A stretch of DNA of 27,380 nucleotides, taken from an uncultured Sulfurovum sp. (GTDB lineage: Bacteria > Campylobacterota > Campylobacteria > Campylobacterales > Sulfurovaceae). Positions 6,469-14,696 of this stretch are shown piece by piece. Location of the stretch: contig CACVAU010000047.1 of NCBI GenBank assembly GCA_902727915.1, positions 1-27,380 on the forward strand, given 5' to 3'. Below the pieces are notes generated by a model that did no database searches, was not told where the DNA came from, and saw only the letters and a program-made list of their open reading frames with translations. How positions within the stretch are numbered: position 1 is the stretch's first letter; each line of letters starts with the position of its first letter. The translations under genes and the position numbers were made by a program.

Positions 6469-8352
6469 ATGCAAGAAAATAAAATGATAGATAATAGATC
6501 ATTAATATTATTAGGATTTTTTGTAGTAATATTTTTACTTTTTTTTATATTTTTGGTAAATTTTGCACAAAAAGTGGGTACGAGTGAGCATTTAAAAAAT
6601 AAAATAGTAAAACTTGAAAATAAAGCCATTCGTGGGAAAATAGTTTCAGCTGATAATTTTGTTGTGGCATACAGTGCTAAGCTTTTTCGTGCAGAAGTGA
6701 ATGTTCGGAGTATTGACCCTAAGAAAAAAACTTTATTTATAAAACTCTTCTCTATTTATGCTGGTATGCATGAATCTGATGTTGCTGCTAAGTTTATTAG
6801 CAAATCAGGTAAAGCATTCAAAAATCGTATTATATTAACGGACAATTTAAATTATAAGTTGGCAAGTGAATTAAAATCCTTGGCTTATAAAATGAATAAA
6901 CTTAAAATTTTTAGACCGTTAAATCCAGAAAAAGCACATATTGTTTATGGGTTAGACATTGTTCCTTCTAGTGAAGAGAGATACTTCCCTCATAAAAATA
7001 TTTTAACACCTGTTGTTGGTTATGTACATCAAAAAGGTACAAACTATCAAATAAGTAAAGGAATGAAAGGTTTAGAAAAAGCATACAGTGTTGAACTTTT
7101 GGCAGAAAAAAATGGTCTCATTCAAGGAAAGAGTGATGCCCTAAGCACTCCTTTACAAACAGGTGAAAGTCGAGATGTTCAGAGAGTAGATGGCTTGGAC
7201 TTACATGTTAGTATCAAACTCTCTTTTCAACAAAAAGTTGAAAAAGTACTTGATAAGATGAAACAGCAAACAGCAGCAGAAGAGGTTATGGCTGCTGTAA
7301 TGAATTCTCAAACAGGTCAATTATTGGCATTAGCAAGTTCAGAACGTTTTAATCCTGAACATATTTATCAAAAAGATGTTAAATCACTTAATCCAAACTT
7401 TACAGAATATTTGTACGAACCAGGTTCAGTGATAAAGCCTTTGGCGATGGCAATTGCTTTAGAGAATAAAAAGCTTGATCTTTCCAAGCAGATTCGTTTA
7501 GGAGGGAAGTTGAAAGTTTCAGATAGCTATACAATTTCAGATGACGATTTCTTTAAGGCATTAACGCCTAAAGGGATTCTTATGTACTCATCTAATATTG
7601 GAATTGCTAAGATTGCTTGGAAACTTTCTGGACAAGAACTTTATGATGGCTTTAAACGATTTGGTTTGGCTGAGTTATCAGGGATTGATCTCTCTAAGGA
7701 GCTTAGAGGAGAGATTAAGTCAGCATATCGTTTTAAACACAAAGTACATGCAGCTAATACTGCCTATGGTTATGGAATGTTAGCTAATTTTATGCAACTT
7801 GTTAAAGCGTATAGCGCTTTTAACAATAATGGTGTGGCTGTTACCCCTAAAATTGTGAATTATTTAAGTGATAAGAATGGAAATAAATATCAGCGTTCCA
7901 ATGGAAGTACTTCTCTTCAAGCCTGTTCTGCCACAACAGCTAAAAGCATTAAAGATATGTTAGAAGCGACAGTTAACAGAGGTACAGGTACCTCAGCACA
8001 GTATGATGGTTTAGAGATTGGAGGTAAAACAGGTACAGCTCATATTACTGAAAACAAACGCTATGTGGAGAAGTATCATAGTAGTTTTATGGGTTTTGCG
8101 AATGATAAAGAGGGACATAAATATACCATTGGTGTTTTTGTGATTAAACCTAAGAAAGTTTACTTTGCTTCTCAAACAGCAGCACCAACCTTTCAAAAAA
8201 TCATTGCTAAAATGGTTGAAGAGAAGTATTTGGTAGTTGATGAAGCATTGGCAAAACGACATTTAGCGAAACGGAAAGATATACGCGCTAGAAAACATGC
8301 TGCTTATGTTCGTAAAATTCAAGCCTACAATAAGAAACATGGTATAAAATAG
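6469..8352 (+). CDS. ftsI: Class B penicillin-binding protein, FtsI/PBP3-like transpeptidase
   Basis: A membrane-anchored D,D-transpeptidase that cross-links new septal peptidoglycan. One N-terminal membrane segment (about residues 10-33) is followed by a PBP dimerisation region (RGKIVSADNFVVAYS, about 50-200) and the catalytic domain. The three active-site motifs are intact: S320-V-I-K323 in EPGSVIKP, S374-S375-N376 in YSSNIG, and K520-T-G in GGKTGTAH. Length is 627 residues, within the usual class B range, and there are no PASTA repeats. The start ATG has AAAGG five bases upstream. Divergence from ftsW-murG supports FtsI rather than PBP2/MrdA, and it probably partners this FtsW. The C-terminus is Lys/Arg-rich. 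Confidence 0.9.
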   Translation: MQENKMIDNRSLILLGFFVVIFLLFFIFLVNFAQKVGTSEHLKNKIVKLENKAIRGKIVSADNFVVAYSAKLFRAEVNVRSIDPKKKTLFIKLFSIYAGMHESDVAAKFISKSGKAFKNRIILTDNLNYKLASELKSLAYKMNKLKIFRPLNPEKAHIVYGLDIVPSSEERYFPHKNILTPVVGYVHQKGTNYQISKGMKGLEKAYSVELLAEKNGLIQGKSDALSTPLQTGESRDVQRVDGLDLHVSIKLSFQQKVEKVLDKMKQQTAAEEVMAAVMNSQTGQLLALASSERFNPEHIYQKDVKSLNPNFTEYLYEPGSVIKPLAMAIALENKKLDLSKQIRLGGKLKVSDSYTISDDDFFKALTPKGILMYSSNIGIAKIAWKLSGQELYDGFKRFGLAELSGIDLSKELRGEIKSAYRFKHKVHAANTAYGYGMLANFMQLVKAYSAFNNNGVAVTPKIVNYLSDKNGNKYQRSNGSTSLQACSATTAKSIKDMLEATVNRGTGTSAQYDGLEIGGKTGTAHITENKRYVEKYHSSFMGFANDKEGHKYTIGVFVIKPKKVYFASQTAAPTFQKIIAKMVEEKYLVVDEALAKRHLAKRKDIRARKHAAYVRKIQAYNKKHGIK

Positions 8353-8375
8353 TTCATAAAATATAAAGGATAAAA

Positions 8376-8930
8376 ATGAAAAAAATGATAAAAAAAATAT
8401 TATTAGTAACGTTAGGATTAATGATTGGTTCTTTTACAGCTTGTGTGGGAGTTGATCCCCAAGGTAGAGGTTATTCAGTAGCTGTTCCTATGGGCATGAT
8501 AAACACTACATTAGCCAATCAATTTCCTGTAAAAGAGAGTAGAAGTTTTGGAACAGTTGAGATGTTAGACCCTAATATTTTAGGTCAAGCTGGTACACAA
8601 AAACTTTCGGTAGGAACTTCATTTAACATCACAAGTATGTTATTGCCAAATGGCATAGGAGGGTCATTAAATCTCTCTTCAGGTGTACGTTTTGACCCTA
8701 AAACACAAAATTTATATTTGGCAGATCCAATGGTTCAAGATTTGAAATTTCAAGATTTTTCATTGGCTAAATATTTAACCAATGATATGCGAAATGCTTT
8801 AGGTTTATTGATTGCAGAGACCATTTCTAAAAAGCCTATTTATAACATTTCAAAAGCTGGTGTGGGTTCTGGTTTTGTGCGTGGTATTGATGTACGTGAT
8901 GGTCAAATATTTTTAACTTTTGGTTTATAA
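8376..8930 (+). CDS. DUF1439 (YceB-like) lipoprotein
   Basis: A 184-residue envelope protein. A basic N-terminus and a hydrophobic stretch end in SFTAC (Cys23), a slightly atypical lipobox, so it is probably a lipoprotein. The body matches my memory of DUF1439/YceB: an N-terminal INTTLANQFPVKESRSFG segment, a middle beta region with LNLSSGVRFDPKTQNLYLADPMVQDL, and a C-terminal R-GIDVRDGQIFLTFGL strand. This fold is related to lipid-binding tubular domains in the envelope, and the function is not established. The start is preceded by AAAGGA. It lies 23 bases after the PBP gene and 3 bases before dgkA, so the three are likely co-transcribed. Confidence 0.72.
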   Translation: MKKMIKKILLVTLGLMIGSFTACVGVDPQGRGYSVAVPMGMINTTLANQFPVKESRSFGTVEMLDPNILGQAGTQKLSVGTSFNITSMLLPNGIGGSLNLSSGVRFDPKTQNLYLADPMVQDLKFQDFSLAKYLTNDMRNALGLLIAETISKKPIYNISKAGVGSGFVRGIDVRDGQIFLTFGL

Positions 8931-8933
8931 ATT

Positions 8934-9299
8934 ATGATAAACAATAAGCCAAAATACACGCTTGTAAAAAATGCTTCTTATGCTCTAGATGGTTTTGTAC
9001 ATGCTGTTAAAAATGAAACCTCGTTTAAATTAGAACTTATTATTGCTTTGGTGGTTTTACCACTTATTTATTTTATGCCTTTTACATTGGTTTACAAATT
9101 AATATTACTGATTACTTATTTTATGATTATGATTGCAGAATTATTAAACTCTGCTGTTGAAAATACTGTTGATTTAGTAACAAAAGAGATTCATCCTTTG
9201 GCAAAGTCAGCCAAAGATATTGGGGCAACAGCTGTTTTGTTTACGGTTATTTTACACTTGTTATGTTGGTTAATTATTGGAATAGATGCTTTTCTGTAA
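8934..9299 (+). CDS. dgkA: Diacylglycerol kinase (DgkA type)
   Basis: A small integral membrane kinase that phosphorylates diacylglycerol to phosphatidate, recycling lipid by-products of envelope synthesis. It has 121 residues (E. coli 122) and three membrane helices. The catalytic signature AELLNSAVENTVDLV is present with Glu69 and Glu76 at the E. coli positions, and Glu28 and the KSAKDIGATAV motif are also conserved. It starts 3 bases after the stop of the YceB-like gene, which implies one operon with the PBP gene. Confidence 0.94.
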   Translation: MINNKPKYTLVKNASYALDGFVHAVKNETSFKLELIIALVVLPLIYFMPFTLVYKLILLITYFMIMIAELLNSAVENTVDLVTKEIHPLAKSAKDIGATAVLFTVILHLLCWLIIGIDAFL

Positions 9300-9423
9300 G
9301 TAGGTTAAGAAAATTAATAAAAGTGCTAAGATAAAAAATTTTGAAGTGAATATCTTAAAATAGTTAAAAGTTGATATCTCTTATGAAGTGCTGTTATAGC
9401 TTGTGAAAATGATTTTATTAAAT

Positions 9424-9437
9424 AAAGAATATTCTTT
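9424..9437. repeat. AT-rich perfect palindrome downstream of dgkA
   Basis: AAAGAATATTCTTT is a 14-bp perfect palindrome in the 213-bp gap between dgkA and rlpA. It may be the core of a weak terminator for the ftsI-dgkA transcript or a dimeric protein site. The rest of this gap is very AT-rich and holds no gene that I can support. Confidence 0.35.
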
Positions 9438-9512
9438 TTATTTATAAAAACTTATAAAAATATTAATTTATTTTAAGTTATCATTTTTTAATTCATATAC
9501 AAGGATTAAAGA

Positions 9513-10202
9513 ATGAACTTTAAATTAATATTACTTTTGACAGTAAATGCTTCTTTTTTATTAGCTCAAAATATAGGTGATGCAAGTTGGTATGGTAAAA
9601 AATTTCAAGGAAAAACAACAGCTTCTGGTGAAGCTTTTGATATGTATGCTTATACTACTGCTCATCGTACTTTCCCTTTTGGAACTATTTTAACCGTTAC
9701 CAATCTTAGCAACAATAAATCAGTGGATGTTCGTGTGAATGATAGAGGTCCACATAAGTTAACACGTATTGTAGATCTTTCGTATCAAGCAGCCAAAAAA
9801 ATTGGTATTATAGAGGCTGGAATTGCGAAGGTAAGTGTTATTCAAAAAAGAACTAAGCCTTTAACTCAGAAAATTCAAGCTTTGTACCCTAAAGGAAATC
9901 CATATTTAACAGATGATGAAATAAAAAAATTAGACGGAAAAAGATCGTTAGGAAACTTTACTGTTAAAGCAAGTGAAGCAGAAGAGATTAAACTGCAAAT
10001 AGCTTCCTTTAATAGTTATAAGAATGCAAATAACTTTTTAAATGAAAAACAAGTCGATGGTGTGAAAATGGAAATTCTTAATAAAAGTTCAAAAACAAAG
10101 TTAAAATCACTTTATAAGGTAGTGATATTGTGTGACTCTAAGCTTTCTGCTAGTAAGATTATTGCTTCAAAACAGTATAATGGTGCTTACATACTTCCTT
10201 AG
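9513..10202 (+). CDS. rlpA: RlpA-like septal lytic transglycosylase with SPOR domain
   Basis: RlpA family proteins cleave glycan strands at the septum, and some act on denuded glycans bound through their SPOR domain. Residues 1-18 form a signal peptide with no lipobox Cys, so it is periplasmic. The double-psi beta-barrel (about 22-112) begins GDASWYGKKFQGKTTASGE and has the residues tied to catalysis in Pseudomonas RlpA: Glu40, His51 (TTAHRT) and Asp77 (VNDRGP). A C-terminal SPOR-like domain (about 158-229) starts IKLQIASFNSYKNANNFL. The ATG follows AAGGATTAAAGA. The EF-hand gene begins eight bases after its stop, so they form a small operon. The fit with the adjacent division genes is good. 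Confidence 0.88.
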   Translation: MNFKLILLLTVNASFLLAQNIGDASWYGKKFQGKTTASGEAFDMYAYTTAHRTFPFGTILTVTNLSNNKSVDVRVNDRGPHKLTRIVDLSYQAAKKIGIIEAGIAKVSVIQKRTKPLTQKIQALYPKGNPYLTDDEIKKLDGKRSLGNFTVKASEAEEIKLQIASFNSYKNANNFLNEKQVDGVKMEILNKSSKTKLKSLYKVVILCDSKLSASKIIASKQYNGAYILP

Positions 10203-10210
10203 GAGTTACA

Positions 10211-10453
10211 ATGAAAAAGTTTATTTTTATTAGCCTTCTTGTTTTATCTTCTCTTTTGTTTGCTGAAGAAGATAATAACCATAGTCAACATCCACTTATT
10301 CAAAAGTTTGACAAAGACAAAGATGGTCAAATATTTTATAAGGAAGCACCTGAAGAGCTTCAAGATGACTTTTGTCAATATGATGTGAACCAAGATGCTT
10401 ATCTTGATGAAGTTGAGATTGAAGCCATTGGAAGAGAAACTTCTAATAAGTAG
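10211..10453 (+). CDS. Small exported EF-hand protein
   Basis: An 80-residue protein with a clear signal peptide (residues 1-18, ending LLFA) and two calcium-binding loops. Loop 1 (34-45) is canonical, with Asp34, Asp36, Asp38, Gly39 and Glu45. Loop 2 (58-69) has Asp58, Asn60, Asp62, Asp66 and Glu69, with Ala replacing the usual Gly at loop position 6. It is predicted to be a periplasmic Ca2+-binding protein; the target is unknown. AGGAG overlaps the rlpA stop region five bases before the ATG, so co-translation with rlpA is likely, and a calcium link to cell wall cleavage is possible but only inferred. Confidence 0.82.
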   Translation: MKKFIFISLLVLSSLLFAEEDNNHSQHPLIQKFDKDKDGQIFYKEAPEELQDDFCQYDVNQDAYLDEVEIEAIGRETSNK

Positions 10454-10464
10454 AATGACTTGAA

Positions 10465-11307
10465 CTAGTTATCTTTCATTGTTTCAATCTCTTTATCATC
10501 ATCAAGTAGATGACAAAACTTCATACCATGTAAAAAAATAGCCCATGAAATGTAAATCCATAAGAAAAAGAATAGCAAGGTACTTAAACTCCCATAGATA
10601 CTCATGTAAGTCTTGTTATGGAACACATAGAAGATAAATCCACTTTTAGCAATGTACCAAACTAAAGAAGCAATAAAAGAACTAATCCCAGCAGATTTAT
10701 TAGATATAAGTGCATTTGCAGAAATTTTATAAGTTAGAAAAAAGATAGACCAAATAATGAAAAATGGTAAGATTTCAAGTAGATGGATTCCATCTGTAAA
10801 GTGATTTTTATTGAGTATAACTTGAATTTGCATCGAGACATAAAAAGAGAGAACCATCATAATGGGTGTAAGGGTTACGAGTGTCCAGTAAATCGTAACG
10901 GATGACCAAAAACTTCTACGCTTAGATTCAAAGATATCATTAACAATATAATCATAGTTTTTAAAGAACATCATTGAGGCGAAGAGGACATAAATAACCC
11001 CAACCATACCAAGTTTACCAGAGTTTTCTACAAAGCCATTTATATGGGTTAGAACTTCTTTAGAGTGTGTAGGCATAAGGTTTTCAAAGAGCAGGTTTTG
11101 AATGCCTAAATAAACTTCTTCAAAAAGTGGTAAATTGGTAAAAATTGAGAGGACTATAACAAGTAAGGGGATAATTGAAAATAGTGTGTAAAAACTTAGA
11201 CTTGCAGAGTAGTATGATAGTTTGTCTTGAAAAAGAGCAGAAAGAAAGTCCCGAATAAAGATGTAGTATTCTTTAACAAGTTTACGTATCTTTATGGGAT
11301 CTTTCAT
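10465..11307 (-). CDS. YihY/BrkB-family inner membrane protein
   Basis: A 280-residue protein with about six membrane helices matching the YihY/virulence factor BrkB family (formerly mislabelled ribonuclease BN). The N-terminal signature DKLSYYSASLSFYTLFSIIPLL is typical, as are the GVIYVLFASMMFFKN and C-terminal YGSLSTLLFFFLWIYISW segments. The molecular function of the family is not settled. The ATG lies 3 bases after the stop of the glcD-like gene, without a strong ribosome binding site, which suggests translational coupling. It ends 11 bases from the convergent EF-hand gene. Confidence 0.88.
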   Translation of the reverse strand: MKDPIKIRKLVKEYYIFIRDFLSALFQDKLSYYSASLSFYTLFSIIPLLVIVLSIFTNLPLFEEVYLGIQNLLFENLMPTHSKEVLTHINGFVENSGKLGMVGVIYVLFASMMFFKNYDYIVNDIFESKRRSFWSSVTIYWTLVTLTPIMMVLSFYVSMQIQVILNKNHFTDGIHLLEILPFFIIWSIFFLTYKISANALISNKSAGISSFIASLVWYIAKSGFIFYVFHNKTYMSIYGSLSTLLFFFLWIYISWAIFLHGMKFCHLLDDDKEIETMKDN

Positions 11308-11310
11308 TTA

Positions 11311-12684
11311 TTATAAACCCATTTTCCCAGGGTTTAAAATATTGTTTGGATCAAATGCTTTTTTGATGTCTTTAAAGAGGTTAATCTCTTGGTCATTAAA
11401 GGCAATACCCATAAATGGTGCCTTAGAAGTACCAATACCATGTTCACCAGAAAGCGTTCCACCCATGTCGACAACCAGTTGGAAAATCTCTTCAATACAT
11501 TTATGACCTTCATCCAGTTGAGAAATATCTATCATAACATTGACGTGAATGTTTCCATCACCTGCATGTCCAAAACATGGAACTTTAAAGCCATATTTTG
11601 CACCAAGTGCATAGATTTTTTCTAAAGCTTCAGGTAGCATTGAACGTGGAACAGAGATGTCTTCATTGAGTTTTTTATTGCCAAAAATAGTAATAGATTG
11701 AGAAGCATTACGTCTGGCATACCATAACTCTTTTGCTTCTGCATCATTTTGTGCAATTCTAAATTCAGTAGCACCATTTTCTTTAAAGGATGCCTCTAAT
11801 GTTTCTAGTTGAAAGGCAACTTCTTCAGGGACATTTCCATCTACATCACCAACCAAAACTCCACCAGCATCAGCAGGTAAGTCAACGCCTAGTTTTTCTA
11901 TAAGTGCTTCAATAACCAATTTGTCTAAAAACTCCATGGCAACAGGGTTTGCACCATTGGCTAGAGATTTGAAAACTGCATTCATGGCATTGTCCACAGA
12001 AGGAAAGATTCCCATGTAAGTTTTTTTGTATTTTGGTTTAGGAATGAGCTTTAAAGTAAGTTCTGTTAAAACAGCCAAAGTACCTTCTGAAGCAATTAAA
12101 ATACCAGCTGTGTTGTATCCAGCGACATCTTTGATGGTACGTTTTCCAGCTTGAATTACATCACCATTGGTACGAACAGCACGAAGTGCCATTACGTAGT
12201 CTTTGGTAATTCCATATTTGGCTGCACGCATACCACCTGCATTTTCAGAGACATTTCCACCTAGGGTAGAGTACTCTTCTGAAGCAGGATCTGGTGGATA
12301 AAAGAGACCACGTTCTTCAACATGCTTTTGTAAATCCATGTTAATAACACCTGGTTGAACTACAGCTACCATGTTTTCAGTGTCGATTTCAAGTATTTTG
12401 TTCATGTGCTTTTCCATGCCCAAAATGATGCCACCATTCGCAGGTAATGCACCACCTGTAAAACCAGAACCAGCTCCACGAGGAGTAATAACAATGAGAT
12501 TGTCATTACAATACTTTAAAATCTCAGATACATCTTGTTCATGTCTTGGAAAGATAACAGCATCTGGTTCATAACGTGTTCGGGTTGCATCATAAGAGTA
12601 AGCAAGCATGTGCGCTTTGTCATCATAAATGTTGTCATCACCCACAATTTTTGTAAAGGCGTTTAAATGTTTTTTATCTAGCAT
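11311..12684 (-). CDS. glcD: FAD-binding oxidase, GlcD/D-lactate dehydrogenase type
   Basis: A 457-residue FAD-linked 2-hydroxyacid dehydrogenase of the glycolate oxidase GlcD / D-lactate dehydrogenase family. The PCMH-type FAD domain (about 35-215) shows PRGAGSGFTGGALP, PGVINMDLQKHVEERGLFYPPDPAS and GGNVSENAGGMRAAKYG. The C-terminal substrate domain has the metal/substrate motif GHAGDGNIHVNV and SGEHGIGTSKAP. The substrate (glycolate, D-lactate or another 2-hydroxyacid) cannot be read from the sequence. No GlcE or GlcF partner lies in this window. It begins one base after the pgbA-like stop and is followed closely by yihY, so it is the middle gene of a three-gene transcript. Confidence 0.9.
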   Translation of the reverse strand: MLDKKHLNAFTKIVGDDNIYDDKAHMLAYSYDATRTRYEPDAVIFPRHEQDVSEILKYCNDNLIVITPRGAGSGFTGGALPANGGIILGMEKHMNKILEIDTENMVAVVQPGVINMDLQKHVEERGLFYPPDPASEEYSTLGGNVSENAGGMRAAKYGITKDYVMALRAVRTNGDVIQAGKRTIKDVAGYNTAGILIASEGTLAVLTELTLKLIPKPKYKKTYMGIFPSVDNAMNAVFKSLANGANPVAMEFLDKLVIEALIEKLGVDLPADAGGVLVGDVDGNVPEEVAFQLETLEASFKENGATEFRIAQNDAEAKELWYARRNASQSITIFGNKKLNEDISVPRSMLPEALEKIYALGAKYGFKVPCFGHAGDGNIHVNVMIDISQLDEGHKCIEEIFQLVVDMGGTLSGEHGIGTSKAPFMGIAFNDQEINLFKDIKKAFDPNNILNPGKMGL

Positions 12685-12685
12685 A

Positions 12686-13375
12686 CTATTTTAACCCAGC
12701 CATTGATTGAAAGTATGGGGTATAGACTCTTTCTGAAAAATTAAACAAGGAAAGATTGCTTTGTTTAAATCTTGCGTAGAAAGGTGTAATGGCAGAGTTT
12801 GGATTGGTTTTAAGTCCTGTACTCGTTATGATTTGTTTTGAAATAGGGTCAATCACTAAGAGTCTGTTTTCTGCAACAAGGAGTACCAGACCTATTTGAT
12901 GTTGTTTTGCAAAACGATTGAGAATATCCATATGCATTGTGGTTGCTCCTTCTTGCATGAAGTTTAAGGCAAAAGCATCAGGGTGAACCCAGGTACGTTT
13001 AAATTTTTTTATAATTTGCTGATAGGCTATTTGATTGGGTGCAATTACTAATGCATTGTTATAAAAGTTTCCAAAAATTACTTTATCACCAGCTGTTACA
13101 GGTGTTTTAATACTCGGAATATTTGAGTGTAATATGGCTGTGTAAGGGAGAATAGAAGCTTTACCATTGCCCAAAGAAATGGTTGAATGGGTGATGGCTG
13201 AGAGTCCATTGCCATAGTTATGAAGAATAATACCACTCATACCAGCTGGAATATTATTGTTCAGTTGAATGCTACCATTGTTAACTTTTTGTACGGAACT
13301 TTGCATACTATTTGGAAGAAAGTTTGCAAATAGTGTGGAGCCTGTAAGTAAAATAAAAAATAAAAATTTGTTCAT
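12686..13375 (-). CDS. PgbA N-terminal domain-like exported protein
   Basis: A 229-residue protein with a signal peptide (1-17, ending TLFA). The body resembles the N-terminal domain of the plasminogen-binding proteins PgbA/PgbB of Helicobacter and Campylobacter: SGIILHNYGNGLSAITHSTISL, a GDKVIFGNFYNNALVIAPN segment, then WVHPDAFALNFM. The family name comes from surface plasminogen binding in H. pylori, but the domain is widespread in free-living Campylobacterota and lacks the Lys-rich C-terminus here, so plasminogen binding should not be assumed. AAGGA precedes the ATG. It is the first gene of the operon with glcD- and yihY-like genes, behind a TATAAT box. Confidence 0.7.
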   Translation of the reverse strand: MNKFLFFILLTGSTLFANFLPNSMQSSVQKVNNGSIQLNNNIPAGMSGIILHNYGNGLSAITHSTISLGNGKASILPYTAILHSNIPSIKTPVTAGDKVIFGNFYNNALVIAPNQIAYQQIIKKFKRTWVHPDAFALNFMQEGATTMHMDILNRFAKQHQIGLVLLVAENRLLVIDPISKQIITSTGLKTNPNSAITPFYARFKQSNLSLFNFSERVYTPYFQSMAGLK

Positions 13376-13402
13376 ATTTGTCCTTAAAACGTAATTGTTA
13401 AG

Positions 13403-13408
13403 ATTATA
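13403..13408 (-). promoter_or_regulatory. -10 box of the pgbA-glcD-yihY operon
   Basis: TATAAT on the minus strand in the context AAGTATAATCTT, about 28 bases before the pgbA-like ATG. No recognisable -35 hexamer is present. Confidence 0.5.
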
Positions 13409-13432
13409 CTTAGTAAAGTTTAATCATAGGTT

Positions 13433-14605
13433 TTAAACCCCTTTAATACTTAGCATTTGTGTTTTACCTATAAAGAGTTCAATGCTCATTTTAGCCCTTT
13501 TAAAAACAGACTCTTGACGATACTCTATGTTGTGTTTTTGGCAAATTTCTTTGACTAGAGGTTGCATCTTTTGGTATTGACGTAGTGGTAAATTGGGAAA
13601 GAGGTGATGCTCTATTTGGTAGTTTAACCAACCATGAGAAAAGTCTCTTAAGTCACCCCCTGTGTTGTAGTTTACCGAACCCATAATTTGTCGTAAATAG
13701 AACTCTCCTTGACTTTGGTGAGGTTCATCAAACATGTAAATATCTTCAGCTGAGTGATTAGGAACAATGACAATAAAAGAGTGAACATTGGTTAAATATT
13801 CTGCAATGAGTACGATGATGAAAGCATTAAAAACAGCTGTAATTCCAAAGGGAATAAACAGTGCAGGAATGACGATAAACTTGATGGCTGCATAGGGTAA
13901 TATGTAATCCATCCAGAGTTCAAAACCATTTTTCTTTTTGATGTTCCATTCCAAATGGTTTATTCCTAGCTTGTCATCTTCTTTGAGTTTTTTATTGGCT
14001 AAAATTCTTAAGGTATTAGGTGCATAATAAAGAAGTTTCCACATACCCATAAAGCCATAGGCAAGAAGATAGCGTAAAAACATTGGTATTTTAGATTTGT
14101 GAATCCATACAGCATTACGTTGTACACAATCAGGGTCATCTTCTTCACCTAAATGGTAGTGGTGCATGATATTATGTTCATATGACCAAGCTTCTGGTTT
14201 GATCCAGTCTAGCCAGTCTAGGTAACGCCTACTTCCTTTGGCAAATGCTTTTCTTGTATAGCATTCAGGTATGTTAGGCACTTTGTCATAAGCACCATGT
14301 AAAATGGGATGTGTTACATTGGCCCAACGTGAAACATTTCCTGTACTAATTAAGAGAGCAGCAACTAAAGCGATGCTCCAAAATAATAGACCAGCCACCC
14401 CTAAAAAAAGTTCAAGTAAAGAGAGGATGGCAATCAGTGCATAGCCTGAAAAGGTCGCCATGCGTCCCCAACGTTCAAGTTTTAGTAGGTGTTGAAAATC
14501 TTCTTCATTGGGTAAACCAATATTTTCTTTTACATTTTCAATGTCTTTTTGTAGTTGTGTTTTATCTATTTGGTCATAGCTGGTAAATGTGAGTCGTTGA
14601 TTCAT
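13433..14605 (-). CDS. Membrane fatty acid desaturase
   Basis: A 390-residue integral membrane di-iron desaturase of the FA_desaturase family. All three histidine boxes are present: HPILH (99-103), HNIMHH (144-149) and QIEHH (330-334). The Gln-type third box is typical of the linoleoyl-CoA/delta-6-like branch, but there is no N-terminal cytochrome b5 domain, so an external electron donor is required. Hydrophobic stretches at about 52-88 and 235-282 bracket the boxes. It would introduce double bonds into acyl chains and change membrane fluidity; chain and position specificity are unknown. It has its own TATAAT promoter and a poor ribosome binding site. Confidence 0.88.
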   Translation of the reverse strand: MNQRLTFTSYDQIDKTQLQKDIENVKENIGLPNEEDFQHLLKLERWGRMATFSGYALIAILSLLELFLGVAGLLFWSIALVAALLISTGNVSRWANVTHPILHGAYDKVPNIPECYTRKAFAKGSRRYLDWLDWIKPEAWSYEHNIMHHYHLGEEDDPDCVQRNAVWIHKSKIPMFLRYLLAYGFMGMWKLLYYAPNTLRILANKKLKEDDKLGINHLEWNIKKKNGFELWMDYILPYAAIKFIVIPALFIPFGITAVFNAFIIVLIAEYLTNVHSFIVIVPNHSAEDIYMFDEPHQSQGEFYLRQIMGSVNYNTGGDLRDFSHGWLNYQIEHHLFPNLPLRQYQKMQPLVKEICQKHNIEYRQESVFKRAKMSIELFIGKTQMLSIKGV

Positions 14606-14642
14606 TCTATTATTAAGCCCTAAGTTTCTTTAATTGGGACGA

Positions 14643-14648
14643 ATTATA
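14643..14648 (-). promoter_or_regulatory. -10 box of the desaturase gene
   Basis: TATAAT on the minus strand in CAACTATAATTCG, 37 bases upstream of the desaturase ATG, in the 91-bp gap behind the kinase gene. Confidence 0.45.
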
Positions 14649-14675
14649 GTTGAAAATATCTTTATTTTTGTATCG

Positions 14676-14693
14676 CTTTAAACGTTTTTAAAG
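14676..14693 (-). terminator. AT-rich hairpin after the histidine kinase gene
   Basis: CTTTAAA and TTTAAAG form a 7-bp stem with a four-base loop, three bases past the kinase stop codon. There is no T-run and the stem is AT-rich, so it is at best a weak terminator. Confidence 0.3.
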
Positions 14694-14696
14694 GAT

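Noticed and set aside
6411..6629. Minus-strand open frame across the ftsI start
   Set aside because: Antisense to the membrane anchor of the PBP and across its promoter; no start signal.
9300..9512. Possible small RNA gene in the 213-bp gap after dgkA
   Set aside because: Only AT-rich sequence and one short palindrome are present; no convincing promoter-terminator pair.
12686..13375. Calling the PgbA-like protein a plasminogen-binding virulence factor
   Set aside because: Only the N-terminal domain is present, without the Lys-rich C-terminus, and the gene content otherwise suggests a non-pathogen.
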